A stretch of 64,000 nucleotides of DNA from a virus: the IMG/VR virus record IMGVR_UViG_3300005976_000005, positions 85,282 to 149,281 of that record, one strand, 5' to 3'. The translations under genes and the position numbers were made by a program. Position 1 is the stretch's first letter, and each line of letters starts with the position of its first letter. The notes below the pieces were generated by a model that saw nothing but the letters and a program-made list of their open reading frames with translations, did no database searches and was not told where the DNA came from. Below are positions 8,039 through 16,082 of this stretch, one piece after another.

Positions 8039-8902
8039 TTATTGAATTACAGCAACATTAACTTTATCAAATCCTTTTGATAATAGAATGGCTGCTCGGT
8101 GAGCCCCGTCCAATATCCTATATTTATTTCCTTCACGGCGAACCACAATCAAATTAGGTAGTTGACCAGAATATTCAAACCTATTTATCAATCTGTCAAA
8201 TGCTTGTGGAGAGTGGTCCTCTAAAAGAAAAATTCCCCAATGAGTATTCCAATAATCTTCATACATTTTCTTAGCTTGAAAGTCTCCTGTCACATATCCA
8301 TAATGAAAACTTTGTTCAACAGGAACACAACCAGCATTCACATGAGAAACCAATAAGTCATTTAGACTGACTTCTTGAACATCAAAATTAAAAGGACTTA
8401 AATATGGAGAAGTGTCAATAGCAGGATTTGGTTTGAAAATAAATTTTTCCTTTGTTTGTAAACCCAATACTTTCAAAGTATGGTCTACTTGAGTTTCATA
8501 GTCAGAACTATGTATGACATGTTCTTCAGTACGAGTACCGTCTGGTCTCCTTGGATTAAACTTATTACGTATTGCCTCTTTTAAATCTTTGACCTTCTTA
8601 CATTGTATGTGTCCAAAAACTCCTTCACCATACCAACGTTCGTCTGGGTTTTTATTCGTAACAAAAACAAAGACAACTCGTGGTGGATACTTTAACAAAT
8701 AACGACTTTTTGCAACCAAGTGGGGCCACGGAACCGTATCACAAACATACACATTTTTAATAAAATTCTCCGTAGATGTTTCAAATTTCTTTCTAATGAT
8801 TGCATGAATAATAAAGTTCTCGTCTTTTCTTATCTCGTCAACAATATCTAAGGCTTTATCATATCCATTGCCCCAAATCATAAAATAATCAAATCTTGAC
8901 AT
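8039..8902 (-). CDS. ParB/sulfiredoxin-like domain protein
   Basis: The C-terminus reads LPNLIVVRREGNKYRILDGA then HRAAILLSKGFDKVNVAVI. This is the ParB N-terminal-like fold signature (strand, then DGxHRxxA helix, then strand). The N-terminal two thirds (FDYFMIWGNGYDKALDIVDE, VVFVFVTNKNPDERWYG) are not recognised. ATG 8902 is preferred because GGAG lies eight bases upstream; longer starts would lie inside the GT11-like gene. ParB-like domains occur in small nucleotidyltransferases and kinases of capsule clusters as well as DNA-binding proteins. Given the neighbours, a glycan role is more likely than partition. Confidence 0.6.
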   Translation of the reverse strand: MSRFDYFMIWGNGYDKALDIVDEIRKDENFIIHAIIRKKFETSTENFIKNVYVCDTVPWPHLVAKSRYLLKYPPRVVFVFVTNKNPDERWYGEGVFGHIQCKKVKDLKEAIRNKFNPRRPDGTRTEEHVIHSSDYETQVDHTLKVLGLQTKEKFIFKPNPAIDTSPYLSPFNFDVQEVSLNDLLVSHVNAGCVPVEQSFHYGYVTGDFQAKKMYEDYWNTHWGIFLLEDHSPQAFDRLINRFEYSGQLPNLIVVRREGNKYRILDGAHRAAILLSKGFDKVNVAVIQ

Positions 8903-8915
8903 ATACATTTCTCCG

Positions 8916-9677
8916 TTATAATAAAATCCAATTCTTACGAAATACGTCTTTATATTCTTCATACTTTCTATCAATCAACCAATTCTTCGGAGCAATAACC
9001 TTAGTCTTTTCCTTTATTAAGAAAGAAGACCACCACGAAAAACTACTATTACAAAGTACAAGAGAGTCGCATTTAGAAAGCAAACATAAGTCTTCAATTT
9101 CATTCTTAAATGGCGACTTCACTGCGTTTGAAAAACTCATTTCCTTGTTAACTGAAGTCCAATCATCAGTGCAAACAACAGCCGAACTTTTTCCAACAAT
9201 CTTTGAAGCTTCGCTATAATATTTTGCGTCCTGTATTGCGTGAACATTTGAAAATTTAATATAATCACCACGGCGAATATGCACACCAACAACTGGTCTT
9301 GCCAATGTGTTCAAAAAAGAGTCAACCATTTCTTCAATATCTTTTGGAAAAACAAACAGACTTCTAATAATATCTGTAGCATCTTCAAAATATTTCTCTG
9401 ATTGGAAATATCCGTCAAACAAAACTCCATCCATCTTTGGAATTTGGTGATATTTCATTCCAAATTCTTGATAAACTTTCGTTGGTAATTCCGTAGTTGT
9501 ATGAATATTCCGAAACAAATTATCTTTATATTTGCTGGCTGTAAATCCCTGGTTTGGACAAAAACTTAATCCGTAGTTAATACCCCAGTCCAATCCATAT
9601 CTCTTTGCATACGCACATGCGTTCGCAATCTGAAACATTTGATTTCCTAGACCACCTGCTAATTTTGGAACAACCAT
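8916..9677 (-). CDS. GT11 alpha-1,2-fucosyltransferase
   Basis: All three GT11 signatures are present in order: GGLGNQMFQIANACAYAKR (residues 8-26), VVGVHIRRGDYIKF (about 139-152, the GDP-fucose-binding HxRRGDY) and CNSSFSWWSSFLIKEKTKVI near the C-terminus. ATG 9677 follows AAGGATATTTTT. At 253 aa it is close to the usual length of bacterial family members. It transfers fucose from GDP-fucose to a galactose-type acceptor in the family as known. The product would decorate a surface-like oligosaccharide. No transmembrane segment is seen. Confidence 0.93.
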   Translation of the reverse strand: MVVPKLAGGLGNQMFQIANACAYAKRYGLDWGINYGLSFCPNQGFTASKYKDNLFRNIHTTTELPTKVYQEFGMKYHQIPKMDGVLFDGYFQSEKYFEDATDIIRSLFVFPKDIEEMVDSFLNTLARPVVGVHIRRGDYIKFSNVHAIQDAKYYSEASKIVGKSSAVVCTDDWTSVNKEMSFSNAVKSPFKNEIEDLCLLSKCDSLVLCNSSFSWWSSFLIKEKTKVIAPKNWLIDRKYEEYKDVFRKNWILL

Positions 9678-9692
9678 AAAAATATCCTTATA

Positions 9693-9773
9693 TCAATTAT
9701 TTATTATGTGTTCCAACATATAAGTATAAAATGCTCTAACATTGATATTATCAAACTTCTTATAAATATCCAT
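9693..9773 (-). CDS. Small ORF of 26 aa, possible gene remnant
   Basis: ATG 9773 has an excellent ribosome site, AAGGAGATATGAG, overlapping the stop of the preceding GT2 gene. The frame (MDIYKKFDNINVRAFYTYML, then EHIINN) stops after 26 codons. It could be a real peptide or the start of a glycosyltransferase gene whose body was lost when the GT11-like gene arrived. Confidence 0.4.
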   Translation of the reverse strand: MDIYKKFDNINVRAFYTYMLEHIINN

Positions 9774-9774
9774 C

Positions 9775-10533
9775 TCATATCTCCTTATATTGTTGTAATG
9801 ATTTTATGTATCTTGCTGTTAACAATTGTAAATTAACATTCTTCTTAGAATCTCCAATAGGATTTTGGTTGTTGTATATATAGAGAATTTTATCAATGTA
9901 TCTAATACGGTTGTTTCCAGCCATTTCTATCATAGGATACATTATGGCTAAATCCCATGCCATTGCAAAATATTTTCCATCAAGACCTCTCAAGTCATTG
10001 TTTTTCACTTTTGTCCAAATTTTATATTTGAATGTCCTCAAATGTGAAGTAAACCACGGAAACTCCTTCCTATATCTTTGTGTATGAAAGTCCATAAATC
10101 TACCAATACCCTTTCTACCATTACTCAAATCTGAATAACTTCCATACGTCAACCACACACTATCGTTTTGATACACACCATTCAGATGCTCAAAAACATC
10201 ATGTGATGCCAACCAATCGTCACCATCAAGAAGAACAATAATATCTTCTGGATTATCACAAATAAGTTTCGTACCATAAACAATATTCTCAAGAGCACCA
10301 ACATTTTCAGTTCTTTGTAGAACCCTAAACTTTTTTTTCTTGTGTTGCTCTTCTTTCGGTATATCCAACATGAACTTCTTTATTTTCTCAAGGGTTTCAT
10401 CAGTGGAGCAGTCATCTATAATAACACACTCCCAATTCTCATAGCTTTGATTGTACAAAGACCTGATACACTTTTCTATCCAGTTCTCTGAATTGTAAAC
10501 TGGAATAACTACTTTGAATTTGTTATCTTTCAT
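9775..10533 (-). CDS. GT2 family glycosyltransferase
   Basis: GT-A fold motifs: KVVIPVYNSENWIEKCIRSL, CVIIDDCSTDETLEKI and the metal-binding IVLLDGDDWLASHDVF (DxD about residue 105). WFTSHLRTFKYKIW then AMAWDLAIMYPMIEMAG is the acceptor/ED-type region found in GT2 enzymes. ATG 10533 lies inside the end of the previous gene, with GGAGTGAGATGGA in front, so the two are translationally coupled. It is soluble and cytoplasmic. Confidence 0.9.
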   Translation of the reverse strand: MKDNKFKVVIPVYNSENWIEKCIRSLYNQSYENWECVIIDDCSTDETLEKIKKFMLDIPKEEQHKKKKFRVLQRTENVGALENIVYGTKLICDNPEDIIVLLDGDDWLASHDVFEHLNGVYQNDSVWLTYGSYSDLSNGRKGIGRFMDFHTQRYRKEFPWFTSHLRTFKYKIWTKVKNNDLRGLDGKYFAMAWDLAIMYPMIEMAGNNRIRYIDKILYIYNNQNPIGDSKKNVNLQLLTARYIKSLQQYKEI

Positions 10534-11336
10534 TCCATCTCACTCCAAAATAATTCAGTTTCTTCACAAATCTTTCTGTATGTTTTACCCTTCTGTCTGT
10601 CCCAGTAGCAGATTTTCCAATCCTGATATTTCTTGTTATCCCATGTACCAGGATGTATAACAAATACGTTCTCAAGCACATAGTATCCGAATTTATGTTT
10701 ATACATATCTTGAATAAGGATAGCATCGTCATAACCGTAAACTCCTATTATCTGATAACCATTTATCTTTTTCCATGCTTCCATGCTTATGAACAAACAG
10801 CATCCTTGAATTCCACCAGGAGCGCTTGCCCATGAAAGAGTATTTTTACCAATGTTCATCCTATTATCAAACTGTTTTATCCAGTGCCCGTTATCCTTTT
10901 CAATATTAGGAGCAATCATTCCTGTCTTCTTTCCTGTAACTTTTTCAGCGCTTTTAGCACAATCTATTAGATTTTGAATGAAGTTATGTTCATTCTCCTT
11001 GAATATTATGTCAGAGTCGCATGTCAACATATATTCTTTACTATTAGACTTTTCCCACTTCCTAGTCATGTTATTTACATAATATGCCTTACCAAAGTTC
11101 TTTTCAAATTTGAAAAGCTTTATTTCAGAAGCATATGGCTTTATCTCTTCTTTTATTATTTTGATAATCTTTTCCCAATAATCGTCTTTACAGAACCCTC
11201 CAAAGATACAGTCAATCTCTATATTCTGCGTTCTAAGCAATCTACCAAGCGACTTCAAAGATTCTGCGTTCTGATTAAACATATATTCGTTCGGGGAAAA
11301 TATAGGATAGCAGCCAAACACATTGTCAATTTTCAT
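10530..11336 (-). CDS. GT-A glycosyltransferase-like protein
   Basis: FEKNFGKAYYVNN and YMLTCDSDIIFKENEHNF hold a DxD motif in the position expected for GT-A enzymes. APGGIQGCCLFISMEAWKKI then GVYGYDDAILIQDM matches the galactosyl/glucosyltransferase pattern in which GYDD closes the active site. ATG 11336 is chosen (AAGGAGATTGGCT precedes it); TTG 11342 is too near the ribosome site. It overlaps both neighbours slightly, as expected of a tight operon. Confidence 0.75.
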   Translation of the reverse strand: MKIDNVFGCYPIFSPNEYMFNQNAESLKSLGRLLRTQNIEIDCIFGGFCKDDYWEKIIKIIKEEIKPYASEIKLFKFEKNFGKAYYVNNMTRKWEKSNSKEYMLTCDSDIIFKENEHNFIQNLIDCAKSAEKVTGKKTGMIAPNIEKDNGHWIKQFDNRMNIGKNTLSWASAPGGIQGCCLFISMEAWKKINGYQIIGVYGYDDAILIQDMYKHKFGYYVLENVFVIHPGTWDNKKYQDWKICYWDRQKGKTYRKICEETELFWSEME

Positions 11337-12123
11337 AGCCAATCTCCTTGACCCAGTTTTTAACTATTTCTTTCTTGTCCATCTCCCAGTAACCATCGGT
11401 GGAACTGTTACCGTGGTATTCTGTATTTGTCATTTTACATTCACCCTTTATGTATCCCCATGTCTCTAACTTTGATGAATGGTAAACATCTGTTACAGAA
11501 TCGTATATCTTCTGTTTATTCTCTTCAAAACCCATAAAAACAACTTTGTCACCATCAACCATATGCTGGACTTTGGTTTGCCAATACCACGGGTCTGCAA
11601 TAACTCCATATATAAGAACCTTATCACAACCATCATCAAGCGCCCTTTTAATGGAAATATGGACTCTTTTGTTTTTGTCAATGGAACCAACTATTCCAGC
11701 AATCTTACCACTTGGTTTTTTGTTTGGTTTCAGATCGTCAAGAACATTTGGAAGTATGAAGTGTGGATGATCTATGGAATGGAAATCTCTCTGGTGCTCA
11801 CTGACATAATGAATCTTGTCAAAAATCTCGTACTTGATATCTTTCAATGGAAATATATCCTGTTCATGACATGACAAGAAGAACCCTTTTATCGGTGGTC
11901 TCTGTATGAAGTTATTTCTGAAGTGTACTATTAGAATGTCTTCTTTCTTTATTTTCAGCTTTTCACCTGGTTTACAACATATAGATTTACACTTGTCAAG
12001 ATGAAATGGATGAGGACCCATAAAGACAGTCTCATACCCAAATTCATTCAGCGCGTTTGTCAGATTTATGAATGCTGTTGTAGAACCACCAGGATTTGAC
12101 CAACCAGATAATATACGAATCAT
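11326..12123 (-). CDS. GT4-like (GT-B) glycosyltransferase
   Basis: The N-terminus RILSGWSNPGGSTTAFINL is the glycine-rich acceptor-domain loop of GT4 enzymes. FDKIHYVSEHQRDFH then FILPNVLDD marks the hinge. IAGIVGSIDKNKRVHISIKR and KVLIYGVIADPWYW form the donor-domain strands. The usual EPFGxxxxEA segment is replaced by YHSSKLETWGYIKGECKMTN, a shortened version. The start is ATG 12123, sharing TGATG with the stop of the GT61-like gene, with GGAGG upstream. Confidence 0.75.
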   Translation of the reverse strand: MIRILSGWSNPGGSTTAFINLTNALNEFGYETVFMGPHPFHLDKCKSICCKPGEKLKIKKEDILIVHFRNNFIQRPPIKGFFLSCHEQDIFPLKDIKYEIFDKIHYVSEHQRDFHSIDHPHFILPNVLDDLKPNKKPSGKIAGIVGSIDKNKRVHISIKRALDDGCDKVLIYGVIADPWYWQTKVQHMVDGDKVVFMGFEENKQKIYDSVTDVYHSSKLETWGYIKGECKMTNTEYHGNSSTDGYWEMDKKEIVKNWVKEIGYEN

Positions 12124-13160
12124 CAAACCTCCAACATCGCTTTAATTTTACTTTCTAGTTTATTAACATCAACAAAAAAATTTTGGTTTGTATCCTTACC
12201 AAAACCGATAATAGCATTGTAGTAAATTCCTTTTTGTTTTGATAACCAATAATAATGTGGTGGGAAATCGATGTCCGTATGAACTTCTAACATTTTACAT
12301 TCACTTCTACAAAAAGCCAAATTTGCTAAAGAAGCCCCATGAATACCTATAATATTCTTGGCATTTTTGAAGTAAGAAATTTGCTTTTCTATGGATTCAT
12401 CATCAAACTCAACATACTTGAAACCATTCTTTGTCAGAACTTTTTTAACTTCGTCAATGTTCTTTATATGCCTTCTTGTAGAATGACTTCTTCCAACAAA
12501 TATATTCATAGGAGTTTTTTCTAATTCAAGTATACTGTTAGCATTCGTATCTATAAATTCCCAATTTAGCTTCGTATTTATAGAATTTCTAATCAATATA
12601 AGTTTGTCACATTCAACTATTTCGTTTCCCTGAAAATAGAAATTCAACGTTTTACCAAAGTCAGTCCTTCTAAAAAAATCAAAAGCTTTACTATTTCTTA
12701 AATAATCTGGAATAAGTATAGTAATATTTTTGTCAATCCATTCCCTTAGTTTTATAAGTTGTCCTATTAGATCATTATAAAAATGCCAATAGTTATTAGA
12801 AGCGTATCTTAAATTAAAAGAGTATGCTATATCAAACTTTTTACCAGATTCTATTCTGTTGATATTATTACAAATTTCATAACTTGGGATTCTGAGGGAT
12901 TCCAAAGAGTCGCAGTTTTCCCAGTAATAAAGAACCGATGCCTCCAAAACATCATTATCTTCAGATACCGCCCATCCGACAGGTGTTACCTTGGTTCTCT
13001 TGTCAAAAAAGAAAAAGTATCCTTCTTGAGCTTTTAGACTATTGAGTTCAACCATTCTATCAGAAATTGCCTTTTCATCAGAATAAGTGTCAAACAACTT
13101 GAAAGGATAACTCTTTTCGTAATGTAAACAATATGGTTTTTTATTAACAGGAATAATCAT
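12123..13160 (-). CDS. GT61-like glycosyltransferase
   Basis: About 345 aa. NYWHFYNDLIGQLIKLREW and, after an arginine-rich linker (IFVGRSHSTRRHIKNIDEV), GFKYVEFDDESIEKQISYFK then NAKNIIGIHGASLANLAFC are the family hallmarks (the GxHGAxLxN loop). Longer in-frame starts exist, but GAAGGAGGTTTG sits immediately before ATG 13160, so I use that one. It is the first gene of the glycan operon, and a consensus promoter lies 27-55 bp upstream. Bacterial GT61 enzymes act in capsule or O-antigen-like assembly. Confidence 0.88.
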   Translation of the reverse strand: MIIPVNKKPYCLHYEKSYPFKLFDTYSDEKAISDRMVELNSLKAQEGYFFFFDKRTKVTPVGWAVSEDNDVLEASVLYYWENCDSLESLRIPSYEICNNINRIESGKKFDIAYSFNLRYASNNYWHFYNDLIGQLIKLREWIDKNITILIPDYLRNSKAFDFFRRTDFGKTLNFYFQGNEIVECDKLILIRNSINTKLNWEFIDTNANSILELEKTPMNIFVGRSHSTRRHIKNIDEVKKVLTKNGFKYVEFDDESIEKQISYFKNAKNIIGIHGASLANLAFCRSECKMLEVHTDIDFPPHYYWLSKQKGIYYNAIIGFGKDTNQNFFVDVNKLESKIKAMLEV

Positions 13161-13186
13161 CAAACCTCCTTCAAACTTTATTTTCA

Positions 13187-13215
13187 ATTATATCATGTTA
13201 TTCATTTTTCGTCAA
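13187..13215 (-). promoter_or_regulatory. Sigma-70-like promoter of the glycan operon
   Basis: On the minus strand TTGACG (13215-13210), 17-bp spacer, TATAAT (13192-13187). It lies just upstream of the GT61-like start at 13160 and has no competing gene between. It should drive the whole string of overlapping glycosyltransferase genes down to about 2.2 kb. Confidence 0.8.
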
Positions 13216-13320
13216 TCATAAAAATTTTTCTAACTGTCGCCTTACAAATTGTAGTTTGTTAAAATCTTCTACTGAACCACCAGGTTTATCAGGGTGGTAT
13301 TTCAAACATAGAATATCAAA
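13216..13320 (-). pseudogene. DnaJ-like J-domain remnant
   Basis: Reading toward 13216, the frame gives FDILCLKYHPDKPGG, then SVEDFNKLQFVRRQLEKFL-stop. HPDKPGG is the J-domain HPD turn and following helix III. Helices I and II are missing and a stop lies upstream, so only a tail is left. It borders a short direct repeat (atagaatatc at 13308 and 13323). The -35 box of the glycan promoter overlaps its last codons. Confidence 0.45.
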
Positions 13321-13401
13321 AATAGAATATCAAAAGAAATATGTCAAAGAAAATAAAAAAAATAAACACAAGACTTAGAAAATATCAAAAAACATAATAA
13401 A

Positions 13402-13920
13402 CTAATTTAAAATTTCGTCAATATTTTTCGGAGTAAAATTTATCATTTCAACTGAACAATTAAACATATTACTTTTTAATTTATCGTTCTCTGAATTGTT
13501 ATGAATGTGACCACATAATTCATAATCTTGTTCAAATTCATAAATTGGTTCATGACACAGAAGAATACTTTTACCTTTATATTCAAGATAGACTGGTTCT
13601 TCATAAGCATTTATATTTGTAAATTTGTTAAGGTGTGTATCGTGATTTCCTAAAAGAAATTTTTTGATTCCGGGAAGACTATCAAATAATATTTGAGCAG
13701 TTTCATATTTATTTGGATGTCCAATAACCCAATCACCCAAATGAAATATAACATCATTTTCTGAAACTGTTTCGCACCAGTTACTAAAAATAGTCTCATT
13801 CATCTCATCAATAGAACTAAATTGAGTTCTTAAACCAAAATCAAAAGCTAATCTACTATGAAACCAATGACAATCTGAAATAACATAAAAAGGTTTTTCA
13901 AAATTTCCTATAAACTTCAT
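13402..13920 (-). CDS. Calcineurin-like metallophosphoesterase
   Basis: A 172-aa single-domain enzyme with the metal-ligand motifs in order: VISDCHWFHSR (DxH, with the first Asp at residue 16), VIFHLGDWVIG (GD), FLLGNHDTHLN (GNHD), ILLCHEPIYEF (H) and ELCGHIHNN (GHxH). The length and the DCHWFH motif resemble the small COG4186-type phosphoesterases often found in phages. It would hydrolyse a phosphomono- or diester with two divalent metals in the cytoplasm. Substrate unknown. AAGGAGTTTATAATTAA precedes the ATG. Confidence 0.88.
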   Translation of the reverse strand: MKFIGNFEKPFYVISDCHWFHSRLAFDFGLRTQFSSIDEMNETIFSNWCETVSENDVIFHLGDWVIGHPNKYETAQILFDSLPGIKKFLLGNHDTHLNKFTNINAYEEPVYLEYKGKSILLCHEPIYEFEQDYELCGHIHNNSENDKLKSNMFNCSVEMINFTPKNIDEILN

Positions 13921-13939
13921 TTAATTATAAACTCCTTCT

Positions 13940-14497
13940 TCAATATTTTTTATAATGTACGTAAAAATCTACAATGTCATTGTCCTTTATCAATGTCTTG
14001 AATGTATTTAGAGCATCTTCATGCGACTGGATTATTCTTTCCATTGGTATTGGATTTCTCTCGCCGGTCTCTACTCTCTTCTGTGCTTGTTTAGATGCTA
14101 TCTCTGGTTTGGTATCGATCAGTACAAGTACTGTTGTGAAGTTATTTTCTTTGGCTCTTTGTATTCTTTTTCTTGCGGCATTCACATTTTGGTTAGTTCC
14201 CATATGTACAAATGATTTATCACCTTCTAATGCTTTATTCAATGCCTTATTGAACTTGGCTCTTCCTGCTCCTAGGTTGGCTCTACTATATTTACCACCA
14301 CCAACTTCAGAAACGTAATCGTCAACATCTATAATAGGAAGTTCTACAATTTTCTTTGTCAAGAATGTTTTTCCTGCTCCAATTCCACCACCAACACTAA
14401 CAAACAACTTATCGTCTTTGATGTTGTTGATTTGGTCAAGTTCTATCTGTGTTGACTCGTTAATACTGTAGTAATTGTAAAAACTAGTAATTGACAC
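13940..14497 (-). CDS. P-loop kinase (zeta-toxin/polynucleotide-kinase-like)
   Basis: Walker A FVSVGGGIGAGKTFL is followed by IIDVDDYVSEVGGG, FVHMGTNQNVNAARKRIQRA and TVLVLIDTKPEIASKQAQ then KRVETGERN. This is the layout of zeta-toxin/PNK-like small kinases: phosphate loop, acidic base, lid arginines. An ATG at 14524 opens the frame, but GTG 14497 is favoured, with GGAG eight bases upstream. From the GTG the N-terminus SITSFYNYYSINE resembles the capsid-targeting-like peptides of the adjacent genes. The phosphorylated substrate cannot be told. Confidence 0.75.
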   Translation of the reverse strand: MSITSFYNYYSINESTQIELDQINNIKDDKLFVSVGGGIGAGKTFLTKKIVELPIIDVDDYVSEVGGGKYSRANLGAGRAKFNKALNKALEGDKSFVHMGTNQNVNAARKRIQRAKENNFTTVLVLIDTKPEIASKQAQKRVETGERNPIPMERIIQSHEDALNTFKTLIKDNDIVDFYVHYKKY

Positions 14498-14897
14498 CCG
14501 GTGATTCTCCTGCTGTTGGTTCATCGCTCATTAAGGGATTACCACCCATTGGAGGTGGTTGTTGTGGTTTACGTTTTGGTTGAATCTTTATCTTCTCAAC
14601 TTTATTATATACGTCGTGAAGAAACTTACTCTTAGCTTTGGTTATTATTTCGTGTATTCTTTTCTTCACTTTCTTTACGTAACTATTATCACCAACCATA
14701 TGCTTGCGAATCTCATTACCTACAGCAACATCAAAATCACCATAATTTGGAAAACACTTCTCCAAATAATTACACATACCAGCTATGAAAGCAGAATCTA
14801 TTCCAATAGAAGGAGACTCATCCTCAAGGATAATTCTTACTTCATTTGCAAATTGCTTTGCTTCACTTTCTCTAAAATAGTATTCTGTAAATTTCAT
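14484..14897 (-). CDS. Hypothetical protein with capsid-targeting-like N-terminus
   Basis: ATG 14897 gives MKFTEYYFRE|SEAKQF. The N-terminus resembles the T4 internal-protein targeting peptide, though F replaces L/I before xE. The body is helical and basic (YVKKVKKRIHEIITKAKSKF) and the tail is proline-rich (KPQQPPPMGGNPLM). A GTG three codons upstream is an alternative start. It sits between genes with similar N-termini. No enzymatic motif is visible; a structural or DNA-associated head protein is the best guess. Confidence 0.6.
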   Translation of the reverse strand: MKFTEYYFRESEAKQFANEVRIILEDESPSIGIDSAFIAGMCNYLEKCFPNYGDFDVAVGNEIRKHMVGDNSYVKKVKKRIHEIITKAKSKFLHDVYNKVEKIKIQPKRKPQQPPPMGGNPLMSDEPTAGESPGVNY

Positions 14898-14911
14898 ATA
14901 ATACACGCGCT

Positions 14912-15106
14912 TTAAGACATTATTCTTTCTATTTTATCACTAATATCTTTAACAATATTGTTAGCCATTCTACCAATAGCTTCGTCTGAAAATCTCTGAT
15001 CTACTCCACTACTCATCATATAGTTAATAATTGAATTAGTCAACTCATCAACATCAGTTTCTACATTTCCACCAATATTTTCTTTTAGATATTTATTGAA
15101 ACTCAT
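14912..15106 (-). CDS. Small protein (64 aa) with capsid-targeting-like N-terminus
   Basis: MSFNKYLKE|NIGGNVE starts at ATG 15106 behind AGGAGTACAAGAA. The first nine residues fit the pattern of T4 internal proteins, ending in LxE where the head protease would cut. The remainder (DELTNSIINYMMSS, GRMANNIVKDISDKIERI) is a short helical protein. The start overlaps the ligase stop by 4 bp, so the two are co-translated. Confidence 0.65.
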   Translation of the reverse strand: MSFNKYLKENIGGNVETDVDELTNSIINYMMSSGVDQRFSDEAIGRMANNIVKDISDKIERIMS

Positions 15107-16082
15107 TTCTTGTACTCCTGATTGTAAGCTTTCTTTGCTTCCTTAAAACGGTCACTAACTACTTTGAACATAACATTGTTTGATAACTCAAATACAAGAC
15201 CTTCGTACTCATCACCAAACTTACCTGACTTTATTAGACTACCAAGCTTCTTTGAGAAGTCCTTCTGCATCTGGAGCAATTCTTGTTTGATTCTTCTCTT
15301 TTGTTCCATAGCGGGTTTCTTTCTGCTTGGATTCATAATGATTTCATCAATCTTCTGTCCATATTCCTTCTCAATGTTATTTATAAATTTCTCAACTCTC
15401 TGAATTTCAGGAGTCAAATCAACTTCATTGAAATCCGAAATATCACCATAGTCAAATCTTATTCCATTGGTGCTCAAATTCTTCAAGTCTTCTTTTATCT
15501 TCTGGACCTTTTCCTGCTCTAAAGGTCTTCCCTTTCCATCCGTCGCATTTATAACAACGAATGTTGCCCACTCACCAAGCTTTTCCTTTTTGTACCAAGT
15601 AGCAACAAACTTTACAAGCGAGCTATCTTCTTCCGAACCTTTTCCAATTGGAAGATAAAAAGCCTCTGTTTGGATTTTTATTCCACTTGGTGTGTTTATT
15701 GACTTGAGATATTTCTGAAGCTTATCATAATTCTTCAATCTTTTCAGAATATCCTCATAACCTTCTGTAACTGGGTCTGTCTGTCCCCTCTTACCAATAG
15801 TAAACTGTCTGAATTTTCCCTCGTCAAATATAGGTCCCGAATGCGATGACTCAACAAAGAACTTACCGTCTTTATCAACTCCAAAAAAAAAAACGAAAAC
15901 CGTCCATTTTTTCACTCAAATTAGTATTCACTCTATTTAATTTTCCTTCATTTGAAGATTTAATAAATCTAATAATATCTAAAAAATCTTTAGGTTTCAT
16001 ACTATACTTATCATGATAAATATGTTGGATTCCAGTTCTCGGTGAAGATGAAACTTCACTAAAATAATGTTTGATAAAATTC
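15103..16082 (-). CDS. DNA/RNA ligase-type nucleotidyltransferase, frame broken at T11 tract
   Basis: The gene is read in two frames joined at a homopolymer (15883-15893). The 5' part, from ATG 16082, gives MNFIKHYFSE|VSSSPR..., SMKPKDFLDIIRF and NLSEKMDGFRFFF. KMDG is the KxDG motif I whose lysine carries the AMP in ligases. The 3' part continues GVDKDGKFFVESSHSGPIF, then YEGLVFELS (motif IV) and MFKVVSDRF (motif V). One T fewer in the run restores a single frame. The break may be a sequencing error, a mutation, or a slippage site. Joined, the protein is about 325 aa, typical of small phage ligases. Its N-terminus resembles a capsid-targeting peptide. DNA versus RNA substrate is undecided. 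Confidence 0.7.

Noticed and set aside
2235-13160. DNA base glucosylation as the role of the glycosyltransferase cluster
   Set aside because: No hydroxymethylase or T4 alpha/beta-glucosyltransferase-like gene is in the window, and the enzymes match surface-glycan families instead.
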